7,347 nt of DNA, taken from Flavobacteriales bacterium UBA2426. GTDB lineage: Bacteria; Bacteroidota; Bacteroidia; Flavobacteriales_F; PHOS-HE28. The notes beneath the pieces are model-generated. The model was not told the origin of the DNA, did no database searches, and worked only from the letters and a program-made list of their open reading frames with translations. Location: assembly GCA_002342985.1 (NCBI GenBank), contig DDRC01000256.1, positions 831-8,177 of the forward strand. Reading direction: 5' to 3'. Below, piece by piece: positions 6,213-7,347 of the stretch; position 1 is the stretch's first letter, and each line of letters begins with the position of its first letter. A program made the translations under genes and the position numbers.

Positions 6213-6277
6213 GGCCACTGGCTTCCTGGTCAACAGGTCTCTTGGCTGCGCCACCTATTAGCTTCTGACCAAGGACC
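6213..6277 (+). repeat. 65-base composite repeat, copy 3
   Basis: The copy consists of a 26-base unit (6213-6238), a CTCTT linker, the identical 12-base core GGCTGCGCCACC (6244-6255) and a 22-base tail ending GGACC (6273-6277). Within it GGTC-t-CTTGG (6236-6245) can pair with CCAAGGACC (6269-6277), a nine-base-pair stem with one bulged T and a 23-base loop. Other copies keep this pairing only partly. Confidence 0.65.
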
Positions 6278-6352
6278 ACGCACTCATGATCCGTGCATTA
6301 CCAAGTTACCGCGCCATGTTCTGACCAAGTGCGCGTGCTATTTTGAGCCCCC

Positions 6353-7347
6353 ATGTCGAAAGAGGCGCGTTCCCGCATCAAGATCAACAAGCTGCTTGAA
6401 GAGGCGGGTTGGCGTTTTCTTGCCGACGAGAACGGTCCGGCGAACATCACGCTGGAGTCCGGCGTGAGCATCACGCCCGAGTACATGGCCGAGCAGTTCG
6501 GCGACGACTTCGAGAAGACGAAGAAGGGCTTCATCGACTACCTGCTGGTGGATAGCGACGGCTATCCCGTGGCCCTCCTGGAAGCGAAGCGCGAAAGCAT
6601 CAACCCGCTCAACGCCAAGGAACAGGCCCGGGAGTACGCAAATGCAGCCAAGGTCAAGTACGTCATTCTCAGCAACGGCAATCTGCACTACCTGTGGGAG
6701 TTGGAGCGCGGCAACCCGCAGGTGATCAGCCGGTTCCCCACACCGGAGTCCCTGGGTGCCCTCAAGCAGTTCGCGCCGGACCGCGCACAACTGGTGCACG
6801 AGCCGGTGGACGTGGACTATATCGCCCTGAGCCAGCTGCCCGGCTATGCACGCCGCCCCGAGTGGTCCGACCCGGCGCTGAAGGGCGCTTTCATCGAGCA
6901 GAACAAGCTCCGCTTCCTACGGCCCTATCAACTGGAAGCGATCAAGGCCATTCAAAAGGCGGTGGGCGAAGGCAAGGACCGCTTCCTGTTCGAGATGGCC
7001 ACCGGCACGGGCAAGACGCTCACCAGCGGCGCGCTCATCAAGCTATTCCTGCGCACGGGCAACGCCCGGCGAGTGCTCTTTCTGGTGGACCGGCTGGAGC
7101 TGGAGGACCAGGCCAAGCGCGCCTTTCTGCTGTACCTGAAGAACGACTACTCCGTGTGCGTGTACAAGGAGGACCCTGGGAATTGGCGAACGGCGGAGGT
7201 GGTGGTGAGCACGGTGCAGACGCTCCTTGCCGGGAACAAGTACCGCGACCAGTTCGAGCCCACGGACTTCGACCTGCTCATCAGCGACGAGGCCCACCGC
7301 AGCATCGGCGGCAACAGCCGGGCGGTCTTCGAGTATTTCCACGGGTA
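6353..7347 (+). CDS. hsdR: Type I restriction endonuclease subunit R (HsdR), N-terminal part
   Basis: The first 331 codons of a restriction motor subunit are present; the gene runs off the window. Residues 1 to about 130 are the HsdR_N nuclease domain: D62 in FIDYLL, then E77 and K79 in ALLEAKRE, match the PD-(D/E)xK catalytic pattern. LRPYQLEAI (189-197) begins the superfamily 2 helicase part; ATGTGKT (216-222) is motif I, RVLFLVDRLEL (240-250) motif Ia, and SDEAHRS (311-317) the DEAH motif II. An in-frame TGA at 6344-6346 makes the ATG at 6353 the earliest possible ATG start. In type I systems this subunit translocates DNA with ATP and cuts unmodified DNA, together with HsdM and HsdS, which are not in view. 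The wording TDFDLLISDEAHRSIGG is typical of EcoEI-like R subunits; a solitary SF2 helicase-nuclease is the alternative. Motifs seen are intact. Confidence 0.9.
   Translation, partial: MSKEARSRIKINKLLEEAGWRFLADENGPANITLESGVSITPEYMAEQFGDDFEKTKKGFIDYLLVDSDGYPVALLEAKRESINPLNAKEQAREYANAAKVKYVILSNGNLHYLWELERGNPQVISRFPTPESLGALKQFAPDRAQLVHEPVDVDYIALSQLPGYARRPEWSDPALKGAFIEQNKLRFLRPYQLEAIKAIQKAVGEGKDRFLFEMATGTGKTLTSGALIKLFLRTGNARRVLFLVDRLELEDQAKRAFLLYLKNDYSVCVYKEDPGNWRTAEVVVSTVQTLLAGNKYRDQFEPTDFDLLISDEAHRSIGGNSRAVFEYFHG

Larger units (their letters stand above)
6065..6352. other. Intergenic region between divergent xre and hsdR
   Basis: The 288 bases between the two divergent start codons hold no convincing gene. 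From xre outward they contain an unassigned stretch (6065-6130), a REP-like motif (6134-6153), repeat pieces shared with the field on the other side of xre (6163-6181), a full 65-base composite repeat (6213-6277) and a slightly more A/T-rich leader before hsdR (6278-6352). Promoters for both genes must lie here, but no good TAnnTTTG box is visible; TATTTTG at 6339-6345 is close to the hsdR start and lacks one base of the consensus. Confidence 0.6.

Noticed and set aside
5469..6277. Integron attC sites or gene cassette array
   Set aside because: No conserved R' and R'' core sites (GTTRRRY-type) or integrase are seen, and the units do not fold into the usual attC hairpin.
6052..6279. Minus-strand frame of 75 codons upstream of xre
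   Set aside because: It overlaps the xre start in another frame, runs through the REP-like motif and composite repeat, and has no recognisable family.
6338..6799. Minus-strand frame of 153 codons opposite hsdR
   Set aside because: The plus strand clearly encodes the HsdR nuclease domain; the opposite frame is a shadow.

Overview
The window looks like a GC-rich chromosomal segment of a Bacteroidota bacterium, most plausibly a high-GC Flavobacteriales-like lineage. The strongest taxonomic clue is one reading frame that fuses LpxC to FabZ, an arrangement known mainly from Bacteroidota. It sits in the order lpxD - lpxC/fabZ - lpxA, and the DUF2911 protein and the ABC ATPase next to this cluster fit the same phylum. 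The strain itself cannot be named from the sequence.

Left block (1-5023, all minus strand): read in transcription order, this is an SDR oxidoreductase, a membrane-anchored DUF2911 protein, lpxD, lpxC/fabZ, lpxA and the start of an ABC-transporter ATPase that leaves the window at base 1. Gaps are short (49, 4, 52, -4 and about 118 bases), so a single polycistron is likely. Its core makes lipid A: LpxA acylates UDP-GlcNAc, LpxC deacetylates the product in the committed step, and LpxD adds the second acyl chain. The FabZ half belongs to fatty-acid elongation and draws on the same 3-hydroxyacyl-ACP pool. A very GC-rich 9-bp hairpin lies two bases before the lpxC/fabZ start codon and is the most notable regulatory candidate in this block.

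Middle block (5024-6352): a divergent intergenic region leads to a small plus-strand protein that is little more than a LuxR/GerE DNA-binding domain. From its stop codon onward the DNA changes character. About 365 bases (5469-5832) and a second patch (6161-6277) are filled with diverged copies, all in one orientation, of a GGCC/TGGCT-rich repeat with conserved blocks and variable gaps. Three copies carry an identical 12-base core. A short minus-strand XRE/Cro-type repressor gene sits inside this repeat field, and its last codons are made of repeat sequence. A REP-like motif lies upstream of it.

Right block (6353-7347, plus strand): the first 331 codons of a type I restriction endonuclease R subunit (HsdR) with the nuclease and first helicase motifs intact; the gene runs off the window. 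The modification and specificity subunits are not visible. The window therefore appears to cross from a conserved envelope-biogenesis operon, through a repeat-rich junction, into an accessory defence locus. No RNA genes, CRISPR array, insertion sequence or phage gene was seen.
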